A stretch of DNA of 64,000 bases from Anodontia alba (GCA_964016985.1 OZ024828.1:29889629-29953628); one strand, 5' to 3'; counted from the stretch's first letter, positions 1 through 10,870 are shown. Numbers and translations: made by a program. The notes: generated by a model not told the origin, from the letters alone.

Positions 1-370
1 CAAACAGTGCCCTACCTGGCGTCCCTCTGCTTTCAGACCCTAACTGGTGCAATGGTTAGATCTGGTTTGAGATTGCTGGTCTCCCTCCCCACCCCCCACC
101 CCCACCAACCCCCACCAAAACAAATCTTTTTTAGTATTTTCTGAAAAGAAGTTTGAATTTTGTTTTTTGTTGTACATTTGGCTTTTTTGCACTAAAATTT
201 GTATATTACTACATGGCTTCATATAAGGTTTTAATAATTACTCAGAATAATTTCAGAATTTTTTTCCTTATCTCCATCAAAACCTTGGGCACTGTTTCTA
301 GGAAAATAATCCAAAAATAAATAAAAAGTAAGCAGTAAAAAAGCAAAGTTTTCCCTACTATCCTAACTAT
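1..370. other. intergenic, no gene seen
   Basis: AT-rich sequence with a C-rich tract at about 81-118. No open frame with coding character and no recognisable repeat boundary. Confidence 0.5.
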
Positions 371-800
371 TTTTTTACCCCGGCACACAATAGTGGCGGG
401 ATGTTATCGGTTCATGTTGGACATTCATGTGTCTGTCTGTCAATTGTGTGTCTGTCCGTCCATCCATATTTCGTTTCTGGATTATAACTTGAGTAAACGT
501 CAGTGGATTTCCACCAAACTTGGTGTGTGCTTTGATATTATAGAGATCTGGTTTGGGATTGATAATGGGTCAATTTTGTCAAATTTTGACAAGGTTGTCT
601 GCCCGAGACATGTCCATATTTTTGTATCCAGACAATAACTTAAGTAAATGTCAAGGGATTTTAACCCAACTTACATGTAGTAGATGCATTGATATTAAGG
701 ATATACATGTATAGTCTGGGATTGCTAATGGGCAAATTTTGTCCATTTTTGGCAGTTATCTGCCTGTGACACGATAATGGCAGGGAATTATCATTTTACT
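371..800 (+). mobile_element. HINE-D tandem-repeat element
   Basis: Starts after a T run with a hairpin: TACCCCGGCAC, a short loop, then GTGGCGGGATGTTAT. A GTCTGTCTGTC / GTCCGTCC spacer follows, then two to three imperfect monomers of about 115-125 bp (TTATAACTTGAGTAAACGTC...CCAAACTTGGTGTGTGC...GTCAATTTTGTC). The same monomers occur reversed at 31985-32240 and 32570-33172, which defines the family. No 3' terminus is obvious; the copy decays near 790. The short open frame at 393-638 is only translated repeat. Confidence 0.6.
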
Positions 801-1252
801 TTTATATTTTATATTTTCTGACATGAAATTGAAACCCTAAAATTTCCTTTTGTTTTTTTTTTGTTTTTTTTGGCTTAGGCAATTTTGTCAAATATTGGCA
901 GTTTCCACTACACAATAGTGATGTTGTATTAAAGGTATTGTTTCAAATTATTTCAGTCATGCTATCGACTTTTCTGCTTATTTCTTCCCACTCAGCTCTG
1001 CCAGGATTATGCCATATTAATTTAGTTGCTGTCTGTTTGGTTGTTGCTGTGAGAGCAGGTAACATTTCAAAATTGGGAAATTTTAAACAACAATCCATCT
1101 TAAAACATGATTATAATTTATTAATTTGTGAAGAAAGGATTGAAAATACCTGTCAAACACTTGTAAGTGAATAAGCAATTGATTTGTTATTTGAAAATTT
1201 ATAAATTACATCTTTTCCAAAACCATCAAAGTAATTTAATTTGTGTTTGTAG
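801..1252. other. AT-rich sequence upstream of a possible exon
   Basis: Poly-T near 850-870. A piece at 951-1060 has an acceptor-like pyrimidine-AG on its left and a GCAG|GTAACA donor-like site on its right, but no frame crosses it that also joins in phase to the exon at 1253, so I do not call it. Confidence 0.3.
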
Positions 1253-1314
1253 ATGTATGAAATGGGTCAAGACCCGAGCTTGGAACTTTTCTGCCTCAGC
1301 CCTTGAAACCCAGG
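1253..1314 (+). CDS. possible internal exon, unrecognised protein
   Basis: Seen: TGTTTGTAG acceptor, 62-nt exon, then an excellent donor (CAGG|GTAAGT). The open frame uses the first base to finish a codon, then reads CMKWVKTRAWNFSASALETQ and leaves one base, G. That leftover base joins in phase with the open frame at 4033, whose first two bases complete a Gly codon. The protein is not recognised. Inference only: the phase match to 4033 is the main support. The sequence could also be a chance splice-site pair in non-coding DNA. Confidence 0.28.
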
Positions 1315-1616
1315 GTAAGTTGAAATTGAATTTGTCATACATGTACATTTTACAAATTTATAAACAGTCATGCAGAAGCTGCTAAAATATAAATTTATAA
1401 ATGTGCAACATATCTTGCATTGCTTAGTAGGGTCGGTTATGTATTTCTTCAGGGTCAGATCCAGTGGGGATTTAGCGTTGTAAGTGTTGGATACTGTATT
1501 TAACCTAAATTACATTCCTTATTCTGTACCTTTAACTTACGAAATTTCGACAAGTCGATTTTTCTACCTGTGAATGTATCTAAAATTGCTGATAAATTTG
1601 CTTGATGAGTGGCAAA

Positions 1617-1865
1617 CATTGTAGACCCTGATCAGGGTCACATTCTCTAGGATCTGATTTGGATCTACACTGCTTGTCAGATAACGGAGAACTAATCAAA
1701 ACTTTTAATTTGATCAAAACAGAAAACTTTGTTTAAGCCTAGTCCTGCTGAACCTGGATATACTCTGCCTTTGCAAACAGTGTAGATCCAGATCATTTAG
1801 CTTCTTTAAATCTGGGTCTGCACTGTTTGTCATTCAGTATGTGAATTTGTATCAACAATCTGGAT
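1617..1865. mobile_element. degenerate palindromic MITE
   Basis: Two inverted arms: GATTTGGATCTACACTGC at about 1661 and GCAAACAGTGTAGATCCAG at about 1773, with a further related arm near 1806-1835 (GGGTCTGCACTGTTTG). The last 24 bases of the window (63977-64000) carry the same arm, so the family is dispersed. Age and ends are unclear. Confidence 0.45.
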
Positions 1866-2097
1866 CGAGTAATCTGATCGGCTGAAAATTAGAAGTGGGC
1901 ATGGCATCTTAATTGATTCAGCATGACAAGGGTTAATTATCCCAAATCTGCCCCAGGCCTATGTCAAATCATATACAAGGCAGTTGTAAAACTGAACTTT
2001 GATGAAAATTGCCCCTTAAAATTTGGTAACTCAATGTTTTGTTCTTGTTGCAGTTTCCTTTTGCTTTAGTGGCCAACAGACCTTCGTCAATGTTAGC

Positions 2098-2412
2098 TGA
2101 CCTTAGTGGCTCAGTTTGATGCATGTCCGACTAGTGTTCATGAGGTTATACATGTAATTCACCTGGTTAGCAACATTCTTTCGTGGAGATCAATCATGAT
2201 AATTTCTACAGTCATTCTCTCCCTTCTGCTGAGTCAAGAAGGGCAGTTTTCAGTTTCTGTCAAAAGAATGTGCAGAATACTCACTCAGTACTGGTAAACC
2301 GCCTAGAGGATTAAGTCTGCCCAGTAAAAGTGTGGCTACTGTAGGTAAATTGACCGCTCTCCACATTACCCCATTGGGTTGATTGGGCCATAAAAGTGCA
2401 ACACAAACATCA
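2098..2412 (+). mobile_element. SINE-1, old diverged copy
   Basis: Diverged copy of the tRNA-derived SINE seen intact at 20692. The tRNA-like head survives as CCTTAGTGGCTCAGTTTG. The body is clearly the same (CATTCTTTCGTGGAGATCAATCATGA, then CATTCTCTCCCTTCTGCTGA). The tail resembles CCCCATTGGGTTGA...GGCCATAAAA. The B-box region has decayed. Confidence 0.75.
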
Positions 2413-2880
2413 TCATTGGTTCAAATGTAGCAAACATCATAGTACTGCACTGACGAGTTGATGTACAATGTACTGCCATATTGTCATTTTTAAGAACATT
2501 TATACATTATTTATACATTATCCAGTCCCGAAGCACAATATACATTGTATATATTATGATAGAATACTTGTCTCTTGGCTTGGTTGCCATGGCAACAGAA
2601 AGCTCCCATAGATTTTTAATTGGAAAATATCGTGAATGTTTGTCTACCCAGTTTATGTGTTAAATTTTGACAAGCAGCCATTTGTTTGCTTGCCACCATG
2701 GCAAAATTGTTGGAGTAGGAAATTTGTAAAGCGCCAGCAAAGAAAGAAGACCCTGTTAAGCACCAGCAGGGAAAGAAAATTCTGTTGAGCTTGTCTTGAC
2801 TGGCCTTGTAAAGACACATAGGACATGCAGTATAGGTGGGAGTTCAACATGCGATTGAAATACCTTTTCTACCATGCAAA
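2413..2880. other. no gene seen
   Basis: AT-rich sequence. A weak inverted relation exists between two blocks near 2680-2780 (GCCAGCAAAGAAAGAAGACC and CACCAGCAGGGAAAGAAAAT), but no element boundary is visible. Confidence 0.4.
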
Positions 2881-2881
2881 T

Positions 2882-3040
2882 GGGTCATCCTAGAGCTTTC
2901 AGAGAGGGAGAAGTTTTGCGACAATTTCAGTATTTTAGTGAGAAGTTTTGGTCCAAATTTTGGATTTCCCTGTACATTTTGTGCATTTTCACTTCTCCCT
3001 CACCTCAAGATAAGAGTATGTCAGCCAGCTCTCTAGGATA
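2882..3040. mobile_element. hAT-type MITE, degenerate copy
   Basis: Begins GGGTCATCCTAGAGCTTTC and ends CTCTCTAGGATAAC. The interior (GAGAAGTTTTGCGACAATTTCAG, GTCCAAATTTTGGATTTCCC, CACTTCTCCCTCA) matches the better copy at 40317-40501, which has CAGGGGTCATCC ends and a target duplication. Here the outer bases have decayed. Confidence 0.6.
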
Positions 3041-3179
3041 ACGGTATTAACTCTTGCCATCATTTCTTCATTTATTCAATAAAGATGAGAGCTTGGTAAG
3101 TCCTGCATTCTGGCAAATATAGAGAATGGCCATTGAGACCAAGCTTTATGTTTCACTCAAAATTTTATTCTCTGAGGTT

Positions 3180-3367
3180 TATCTTCCCCTACCCCTGTGC
3201 TGTATACATGTATAAAATGATGATATTGTTTAACACCTTCAAAACCAAGAACTGCTCCAATGATGATCCTTTCATTAGTTGAATGAAAAAATGGTACTTA
3301 ACATGTGCATATCTGTAGTGGCTGTATCACTCAGCTGAGTGAGTCGTGGCCTGTGGGCCTCTTGTTA
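3180..3367 (+). mobile_element. HINE-A 3' end fragment
   Basis: Matches the 3' part of HINE-A (compare 7140-7440): a block near CTGTGCTGTATACATG, AAACCAAGAACTGCTC, then CACTCAGCTGAGTGAG and the terminal hairpin plus CTCTTGTT at about 3360-3366. The 5' part is missing. Confidence 0.65.
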
Positions 3368-3454
3368 ATATGTAAAATGCTGATAGAGGTTCATGGGATC
3401 TTTTGTGTCAAAAACAGTCTGTTCTTAATACATGTAAGTATTAAGTAAGAGCTT

Positions 3455-3880
3455 CATGATAGTGGCAGAGTATTAAGCAACCTTTGATGTCTATCCGTCA
3501 ATCCACACTTCATTTCAGGAAAAATCCTCCTACTGTTTTCATCAGATTGCTTTGAAACTTTGTGGACAGTTAGACCATGAGACGGTCAGCATATACTGTT
3601 TTGAGGTTACATTACACAATTATTGCTCTTATAAGGTTTTCATCTCAAATTTGTTGTTGGATAAACAGAAGATGTGGAGAATTGCAGCCAGGTTACAGTG
3701 CACCAAATTTTCATATTCTTTTAAGGTTACTGTACACCAAATTTTTACAGTTATATCTTCAAGTGCTTTCAGACTAACTCTTCCTACAGTTTTAATCAGT
3801 ACCAGTTGAGACTATGAAGTGTTACTGCACATATTGATTCAAGGTTACAGTACACTATTTTTTTGTAGAGTTGTTACACA
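3455..3880 (+). repeat. tandem-repeat element fragment
   Basis: Opens with GATAGTGGCAGAGTATTAAG, a decayed version of the HINE 5' block, followed by CTATCCGTC. Three to four loose monomers share TTAAGGTTACTGTACACC-like cores at about 3600, 3690, 3722 and 3840. The open frames at 3552-3809 are translated repeat. Confidence 0.4.
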
Positions 3881-4032
3881 TCAAACACTGCCTTAATTTC
3901 TACCTGTTTTGTTATCCTGCAGTGGCTAGATATCATGCAGTGTCTGTAATGCTTTTATTGGTAATGTAATGGAGTCTAGATATCTAGATGTATAAGCTGT
4001 TTTACAAAACATGCTTTTGCTATTTTTTTCAG

Positions 4033-4284
4033 GGTGGCAAACAGTAATAAGAGAAAATTTGCAGTTATGCAACGAAGCTATCCACCAACAAAAACACCTC
4101 GGTTAACTTATACAAAGAACAACTAAAGACAACTTCATGTTCTTGTGGGAGAATACAGTTTTTGACATGGCCACCTCTGGTGTAACAGAAGGGTGTTTAT
4201 ATGCTGTTGTTTTTCAAGGAGGCACATATAATTATGTTCGTTTTTCTGAGAGTGGCATTTTCAAGGGTTTTTTCGAAAGTAGAG
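4033..4284 (+). CDS. possible exon with an in-frame stop, unrecognised
   Basis: Seen: CTATTTTTTTCAG acceptor and AGAG|GTGAGT donor. One frame is open across the whole 252 nt except a single TAA at 4104-4106. Before the stop it reads WQTVIRENLQLCNEAIHQQK, after it NFMFLWENTVFDMATSGVTE and on to a Tyr/Phe-rich end. The frame agrees with the base left over from the exon at 1253. The product is not recognised. Options: a terminal exon ending at 4106, a pseudogene exon, a base error, or chance. A separate 49-codon frame from ATG 4137 to the donor would also be possible. Confidence 0.3.
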
Positions 4285-4627
4285 GTGAGTTACTCTTAAA
4301 TTGTTGCAGCATACTGAAATCATTTTACCAGACACTACACCAAACTCCTGTCTTTTATTGTTACTTCTTTTCTTAATTTACCAGATTAAATATATTGTCG
4401 CACCTGCATGGCTGAGTAAGTTGTGTGTGCAAGTTTGCGTCAGTCCGTTCATTCAGTGTACTTCCCCTCAACCTGGTGTCCACCTAAATGAGATTTACAA
4501 ACTGTCAACCTTTACAGTTTGTTTCATTTTACCACTGATTGTATAATGTCACTGAGCTAAACAAGGAAGACAACTCTCACTCTTCTGGTGTTTGTGTTAT
4601 GTGCCCTTAATCCATGATTTAAATGTT

Positions 4628-5624
4628 TTTATGCGCCGCCACTAAAAAAGTGGCGGGGTATTATGTTATACCCTCTGAAATTTTGAGTGTCCGCCCATCC
4701 ATCTGTCCGTCCGTCCATCCGTCTGTCAGCGCCCCCACCATTCTTCTGCCCGCAACTCCTCCTACAGTTTGAGGCCAATCCTTTTCAAACTTTACAGGCG
4801 CTTTTAGGATGGTCTGAAGATATGCATATTGTTTTTTCAGAATCCTGAAATTATTTTTTACCACATTTTTTGCATTTTTAACTTAGACTTTTTTCGAGCC
4901 CTAATACTACAGAAATGTATAGGGAGTATGTACCTTCTGCTTGCAACTCCTCCTACAGTTTTAGGCAAATCCTTTTCAAACTTTACATGCGCTTTTAGGA
5001 TGGTCTGAAGATATGCATATTGTTTTTTCAGAATCCTGAAATTATATTTTATCACATGTTTTGCATTTTTAACTTAGACTTTTTTCGAGCCCTAATACTA
5101 CAGAAATGTGTAGGGAGTATGTACCTTCTGCCCGCAACTCCTTCTACAGTTTTAGGCCAATCCTTTTCAAACTTTACAGGCACTTTTAGAATGGTCTGAA
5201 GATATGCATATTGTTTTTTCAGAATCCTGAATTTATTTTTTATCACATTTTTTGCATTTTTAAATTAGACTTTTTTCGAGCCCTAATACTAAGAACTGTA
5301 TAAGGAGTATGTACCTTCTGCCGCAACTCCTCCTACAGTTTTAAGCCAATCCTTTTCAAACTTTAGAGGCACTTTTAGGATAGTCTGAAGATATGCATAT
5401 TGTTTTTTCAGAATCCTGAAATTATTTTTTATTACATTTTTTGCATTTTTAACTTAGACTTTTTTCGAGCCCTAATACTACAGAAATGTATAGGGAGTAT
5501 GTACCTTGTACACACGACTCCTCCTACATTTTCAGGCCGATCTTTTTTAAACTTTACACACGCTTTTAGGATGGTCTGAAGATATGCATATTGTTTTTTT
5601 TTTTCAGAATCCTGAAATTACTTT
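4628..5624 (+). mobile_element. HINE-E element, 191-bp tandem array (left part)
   Basis: The 5' block is a T run, then hairpin GCGCCGCCAC / GTGGCGGGGTATTATG, then a GTCCGTCCGTCC spacer at 4702-4720. Five monomers follow, with the shared GCAACTCC core at 4752, 4943, 5134, 5323 and about 5514, a period of 189-191 bp. Each contains AATCCTTTTCAAACTTTA, GGATGGTCTGAAGATATG and a CTTAGACTTTTTTCGAGCC block. The array is cut at about 5624 by HINE-A and resumes at 7442. Overlapping minus-strand ORFs of 64-67 aa are the repeat itself. Confidence 0.8.
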
Positions 5625-7441
5625 TTAGCTCACCTGAGCTCTGCTCAGGATGAGCTATTGTGATCACTTTTCGTCCGTCGTCCGTCTGTGAGTGCGTGCG
5701 TCCGTCCGTTAATATTTTCAAATGACTTCTCCTCTGAAGCCGCTGAGCCAATTTTGCTCAAATTTCATATGGAGCCTCTTTAGGGTGGGGGAACGAAAAA
5801 TTGCTAAAATGGTCGCGGTCATTTGACCAAGATGGCCGCCACGCCCATATATGGTAAAAACCTTTAAAAACCTTCTCCTCCAGAATCGAGAATGCCTTGG
5901 GGCTGAACCTTTGCAGGAATCATCGGGGACGGGAGGTCTATCAAAATTATGAAAAGAATTGTCGTACATTGACGTTTGACCTTTTTACGGCAAGGTCAAG
6001 TTTGCTTCCCTATGCATTTGAATGGGAAAAACATTTAAAAATCTTCTTCTCCAAAACCAAGCATGCCTTATGGCTGAATTTCTGCATATATCTTCAGGAA
6101 CAGGAGGGCTACCAAAATTGCTAAAATAATGGTGTACATTGACATTTGACCTTTTTACGGTAAGGTCAATTTTGCTTCCTTATGCATTTGTATGGGAAAA
6201 ATGTTCAGAATTTCAAACAACTTCTCCTCTGGAGCCGCTGGGCCAATTTTGCTCAAATTTCATATGGAGCCACCTTAGGTAGGGGGAACAAAAGATTTCT
6301 AAAATGGTCATGGTTCGTTGACCAAGATGGCCGCCATGCCCATATATGGTAAAAACCTTTAAAAATCTTCTTCTCTAGAACCGAGGATACTTTGGGGCTG
6401 AATGTTTGCATAAATCATCGGGGACAGGGGGTTTACCAAGTTGCTAAAATAGTGGTCATATATTGACATTTGACCTTTTTACAGCAAGGTCAAGTTTGCT
6501 TCCTTATGCATTTGTATGGGGAAAAACATTTAAAAATCTTATTCTCCAAAACGGAGGATGGCTTGTGGCTGAATCTTTGCATATATCATCTGGAACGGGT
6601 GGTCTACCAAAGTTGCTAAAATAATTGTCATACATTGACATTTAACCTTTTTACGGTGAGGTCAAGTTTGCTTCTGTATGCATTTGTATGGGCCCCATAC
6701 ATTTGTATGGAAAAAATGTTGATAATTTCAAATGGCTTTTCCTCTGACGCCTCCGGGGCAGTGTTGCTCAAATTTCATGCAGAGCCTCTGTGGGCAGGAG
6801 ATTGAAAGATTGCTAAAATGGGTATGGTCCATTGATCAAAATGGCTACCATGCCCGTATCTGGTAAAAACGTTTAAAAATCTTCTTCTCCATAACCAAAT
6901 AAGCTCTGGGTCCTAATCTTTGCACAAATGATGGGAGACAGGAGATCTACCAAAATTGCTAAAATGATGATTCTATGTTGACGTTTGACCTTTTTACCTC
7001 CAAGGTCAAATTTGCTTCCCCATTTGTATGGGCCATATACATTTATATTGAAAGTATCAAAGTGACTTGTAGATCAACAGTAGTTAAAATTGTTCTGATT
7101 GGAAATCTAAGATGGCCACATCTGATTTATATTTATAATATTTCCCTGCCACTGTGCTGTTTACATGTATAAAATCATGATTCTTCAGAAACCACTTAGC
7201 CAATTTCCACCAAATTTCACATTGATCCTTCTGTTGAAATGTGATTGATAGTTTATTCAAATGATCATGCTCCATTGACTGTCAGGCCCATATATTCTTC
7301 TTCAAAACTAAGAACTGCTCAAATGATGATATTTTCATTAGTTGTGATGATAGGATTGGAAAAATGTTGCATAACATCTGCATGTCTGCAGTGGCTATGT
7401 CACTCAGGTGAGCGAATTGTGGCCCGTGGGCCTCTTGTTAT
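5625..7441 (+). mobile_element. HINE-A element inserted in the HINE-E array
   Basis: 5' end after a T run: AGCTCACCTGAG-CTCTG-CTCAGGATGAGCT hairpin, then TTTTCGTCCGTCGTCC. The interior has about 500-bp repeats (starting near 5715, 6215 and 6722) made of half-units with AAAAACCTTTAAAAATCTTC and the phrase AAGATGGCCGCCA. The 3' end carries CACTCAGGTGAGC, an inverted copy of the 5' end, then the hairpin GGCCC-GT-GGGCC and TCTTGTT. The 191-bp monomer on both sides shows the insertion directly. No transposase is encoded; this is a non-autonomous element. Confidence 0.8.
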
Positions 7442-7630
7442 CACTTTTTCTTGCATTTTTAACTTAGACTTTTTTGTGTGTTTTTTTTTTTTTTTTTTTG
7501 TATGAAATAACTGTTTATTGCTTCTCTTCATGTTTAACTTAGATTGTTTTAACCCTTATACTACAGAAGTGCATAGGGAATATGTCGCTGTGGCAGGGCA
7601 TGGTGCATGGCTTGCATTTTTATTTAATTT
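7442..7630 (+). mobile_element. HINE-E array, right part
   Basis: Resumes the broken monomer: TTGCATTTTTAACTTAGACTT, then a poly-T run at 7480-7499, then ACTTAGATTGTTTTAACCC and ACTACAGAAGTGCATAGGGA, which match the array left of 5624. The 3' limit near 7620-7630 is uncertain. Confidence 0.7.
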
Positions 7631-7673
7631 TAGTATGCATGTGCGACATAAACTTCAACGAGGGTCTTTATAT

Positions 7674-8860
7674 TTTTATACCCCACCACATAATAGTGTC
7701 GGGGTATTATGGTATCACATTGACTGTCCGTCCGGCCATCCTTTTGTCGTGCATCTGTATTTTCTTTTGCAGATGATAACTTATGCTGTCAATGGGTTTT
7801 CACCAAATTTGGTGTGTGCATTGGTATTGTAGGGATCTGGCGGCCATCTTGAAAACGTATTTTTCGCTTCTTTTCCTGAACCGAAAGGCTTATTGACTTT
7901 AACTAAGTAGGAAGCATCAGGGTGACTTGTAGAACATAAAAAGCTAAAATCGACGATAGTAAAATCCAAGATGACCGCCATGGCGGCCATCTTGAAAATC
8001 TGTTTTTCGCTTCTTCTCCTAAACCCAAAAGCCAATTGACTCCAAACTTGGTAGGAAGCATTGGGGTAACTTATAGATTAAAAATAAAATTGTCCCTATT
8101 GGAAATCCAAGATGGCCAGCATGCCGGCCATCTTGAGAGTCAATTTTTCGCTTCTCCATCTGAACTGAAAGACCAGTTGACTCGAAACTTGGCAGGAAGC
8201 ATTGGGATGACTTGAAGATCAAAAGTAGCTAAAATCGTCCTGACCAGAAATCCAAGATAGCTGCCTTGACCGCCATCTTGAAAATTTATTTTTCGCTTCT
8301 TCTCCTAAACCAAAAAGCCAATTGACGCCAAACTTGGTAGGAAGCATTGGGATGACATAGATCAAATATAGCTAAAATCGTTCCAATCGGAAATCCAAGA
8401 TGGATGGCCGCCATGGCGGCCATCTTGAAAATTTATTTTTCGCTTCTTCTCTTGAATCAAAAGACCTATTGACTTTAAACTTGGCAGGAAGCATCAGGGT
8501 GACTTGTAGATCAAAAATAGCTAAAGTCGTCCCAGTTGAAAATCCAAGATGGCTTCCATTGCAGCCATCTTGTTTTATATATAGGGAAACCTTTTAAAAA
8601 TCTTTTTGTCTGGAACTAGAAGGCCCTCGCCTTTGATATTTGGTTACATGGCTCCATCTAGTTCACAAGCCTATTCAACAATAAGGCATCATGCAATCAT
8701 GCTTCTGTCCAGTACCCCAGTCTGTCATCTGAAAACATTCATTTTCAATAAGTTTTAAACATACAAAGTCCCATGAAAAGAAATCCTTAGTATTTTAGAA
8801 TATACTAGAGACAATGACACTCCGGTGAGGGAATTAGGGCCCTCTGGGCTTTCTTGTCAT
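7674..8860 (+). mobile_element. chimeric HINE: D-type 5' block, F-type array, A-like 3' end
   Basis: 5' block: TTTTATACCCCACCAC, loop, GTGTCGGGGTATTATGG, then GTCCGTCCGGCC. Until about 7840 it reads as HINE-D (CACCAAATTTGGTGTGTGCA). It then becomes an array of about 135-160 bp monomers, each with CGGCCATCTTGAAAA, TCGCTTCTTCTCC, AACTTGGTAGGAAGCATT and AAATCCAAGATGG. The 3' end at 8820-8858 is ACACTCCGGTGAGG, a GGGCCC..GGGC hairpin and TTTCTTGT. Three modules known from other elements are joined here. Confidence 0.65.
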
Positions 8861-8872
8861 AGTGAAATATGC

Positions 8873-8975
8873 AAGGCGCTTCTTGTGAGTATTCACAACA
8901 TATGTTTTCATGGAGTAATAAGAGAAATATTATCTGGATACCCCTGTTATCAATCTGGAGCCATGAATAAGAACC
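8873..8975. mobile_element. PAL-1b remnant (half element)
   Basis: GGCGCTTCTTGTGAGTATTC, ACAACATATGTTTTCATGGA, then TATCTGGATACCCC and AATCTGGAGCCATG match the right half of the palindromic element at 55199-55441. The left half is missing. Confidence 0.5.
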
Positions 8976-9315
8976 TGGAGGAGGGCTAAAATAAGAATGA
9001 ATAATTCTGACAAGTCAAATGTTAGTCAGTAATGCTCTGTTTTACAAAACTGATGATCAATGATGAAATTGGGGCCAATTCCATACACTAAATAGCAATC
9101 AGCAGTCAGTATTTATACACACTTTCTTATTCTTTATTAGAACTTCTATAAATATACTGTAATAACCCTAGTTATTCTGACAATACAAACAAGTCTCAAC
9201 CACTAAAAGTGAAGACTGTCCAGACGAAGGGAGTTTATAGATAACTATTTTCCGCAGGAGTAAGAATTTTCTAGGGATATGCTGATTTCGTGGATTTCAA
9301 TGAGTTTTATACATG
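8976..9315. other. no gene seen
   Basis: AT-rich sequence with no clear ORF or repeat boundary. Confidence 0.4.
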
Positions 9316-9450
9316 TACCTCCCCATTGTAGTGGCAGGGTATTATGGTATACTCTTCAGTGTGTGTCCATCTATTTGTCCACCCGTCTTTCCTCTCTTTG
9401 TTTTAGTACAATTTCTACAGTTTTCATACATGTACCATCATGTTGAATTC
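9316..9450 (+). mobile_element. HINE-D 5' block fragment
   Basis: CCTCCCCATTGTAGTGGCAGGGTATTATGG is a decayed HINE-D/E 5' hairpin block (shown here in full only as two arms: CCTCCCCATT and GTGGCAGGGTATTATGG), followed by a GTCCATC..GTCCACCCGTC spacer. The monomer array is not retained. Confidence 0.45.
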
Positions 9451-9544
9451 TGATCAGCCCAAATAAAAAAGAAATATGTGTTTAGGAGTTTAGGGTAACA
9501 TGTTCGGAAAAAAATAGATAGGGTAGATAGGGATTCTTTTTTTA

Positions 9545-10870
9545 TGTCCGCGGTAGCGGTAGCAGTTACCTGTTGTTTTTGCCCTGTTTGTTTGTTGGTT
9601 GGACAACTTTAACATTGGTCATAATTTTTTAACCCTTTGAGATAGAGCCTTTATATTTGGCATGTAACTTTCTTGTGACAAGGGCTTCCCTCTCATATAA
9701 AAATTTTGACCTTAACCTTGACCTGTGACCTACTTTAAAGAAGAATTAACATTGGTCATAACTTTTGAACTGTTTCAGATAGAGCTTTCATATTTGGCTT
9801 GTAGGTTCCTTATGACAAGGGCTTCCCATGCGTACAAGAAATTTGGACCTGTGACCTTGACCTGTGACCTACTTTAAAGAAAAAATTGACCTTGGTCACG
9901 GAAATTTTTAATTAAAATGTGTTTAAAGAGCTTATGTTTTCCAAACCATATCATGGATTTGCTTTATATTTGCTATGATGATACAGGTAGATACAGGTCC
10001 AAAGGGTTATTTGACAATAACCCCACCCATGCTTATGACTTCAAGGTCAAGGTCACAGATGCTAATGTTGTTAAGAGTTCATATTTTCCAAACCATATGG
10101 TGGATTGGGTTTATATTTGATACAACGATAGATACAGGTCCAAAGTGATATCAGTAATACCCCTACCCATGCCTCAAGGTCAAGGTCACACATAGAAATT
10201 TTTAATTTAAAGTATGTTTAGAGCTCATATTTTCCAAACCATATAATGGATTTGCTTCATATTTGGTTACCAAAGGATGATAGTTACAGGTCCGAAGTTT
10301 TATTCAGTCATACCCCTGACCCAGACCTCAAGGTCAAGGTCACAGAATTAGATGTCAAAGTTTTCAAGAGCTCATATTTTCCAAATCATACAATGGGTTT
10401 GTTTCATATTTTGTTTGATGATAGATACAGGTCAAAGTTTTTATTCAGCAATACCCGTGCCCATGCCTATGACCTCAAGGTCAAGGTCATAGACTTACAA
10501 ATTTTGATAGTAAACATTTTAAAAGCTCATATTTTCTGAACCATATGATTGTTTTGGTTCATTTTTTGGTATGATGATAGCTACAGGTTCAGAGTTCTAT
10601 TCAATGATACCCGGCCCATGGCCATGACCTAAGGGTCAAGGTCACAGGCTCATTTTAAAAAAGGTTAGTGTCTTGGATTCATATTTCATACACAGATATA
10701 TAATCATAAAATATAGGTCAAAATCAATTTGGGGTAAAATCTGCCAATTATTACATGTATGAGCGTTATGGCCCTTTTTTTCAACTTCCATTTTTTTTTT
10801 TTTTTTTGCAAAATGTCTGCGTGTGGATGAGGATGGCCCTCGGCAAGGGTATCTGAGTCATATTGACACA
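9545..10870 (+). mobile_element. HINE-C tandem-repeat element with AGGTCA-rich monomers
   Basis: Starts ATGTCCGCGGTAGCGGTAGC. Two monomer types follow. Type 1 (about 135-139 bp, near 9612, 9751 and 9885) has ACATTGGTCATAA and GACCTGTGACCTAC. Type 2 (about 146 bp, near 9937, 10079, 10225, 10371 and 10527) has CATATTTTCCAAACCATA, GATAGATACAGGTCC and TCAAGGTCAAGGTCA. Type 2 recurs at 26037-26660. The 97-aa open frame at 10246-10539 is this array translated: its internal periodicity follows the DNA repeat, so it is not called as a gene. Confidence 0.7.

Noticed and set aside
4661..5246. Row of similar minus-strand ORFs of 64-67 aa, looking like a small gene family
   Set aside because: They repeat at exactly the 191-bp DNA period and start in a low-complexity stretch; they are translations of the tandem array.
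10246..10539. 97-aa repeat protein
   Set aside because: Translated HINE-C monomers, no start or splice context, not kept open in neighbouring copies.
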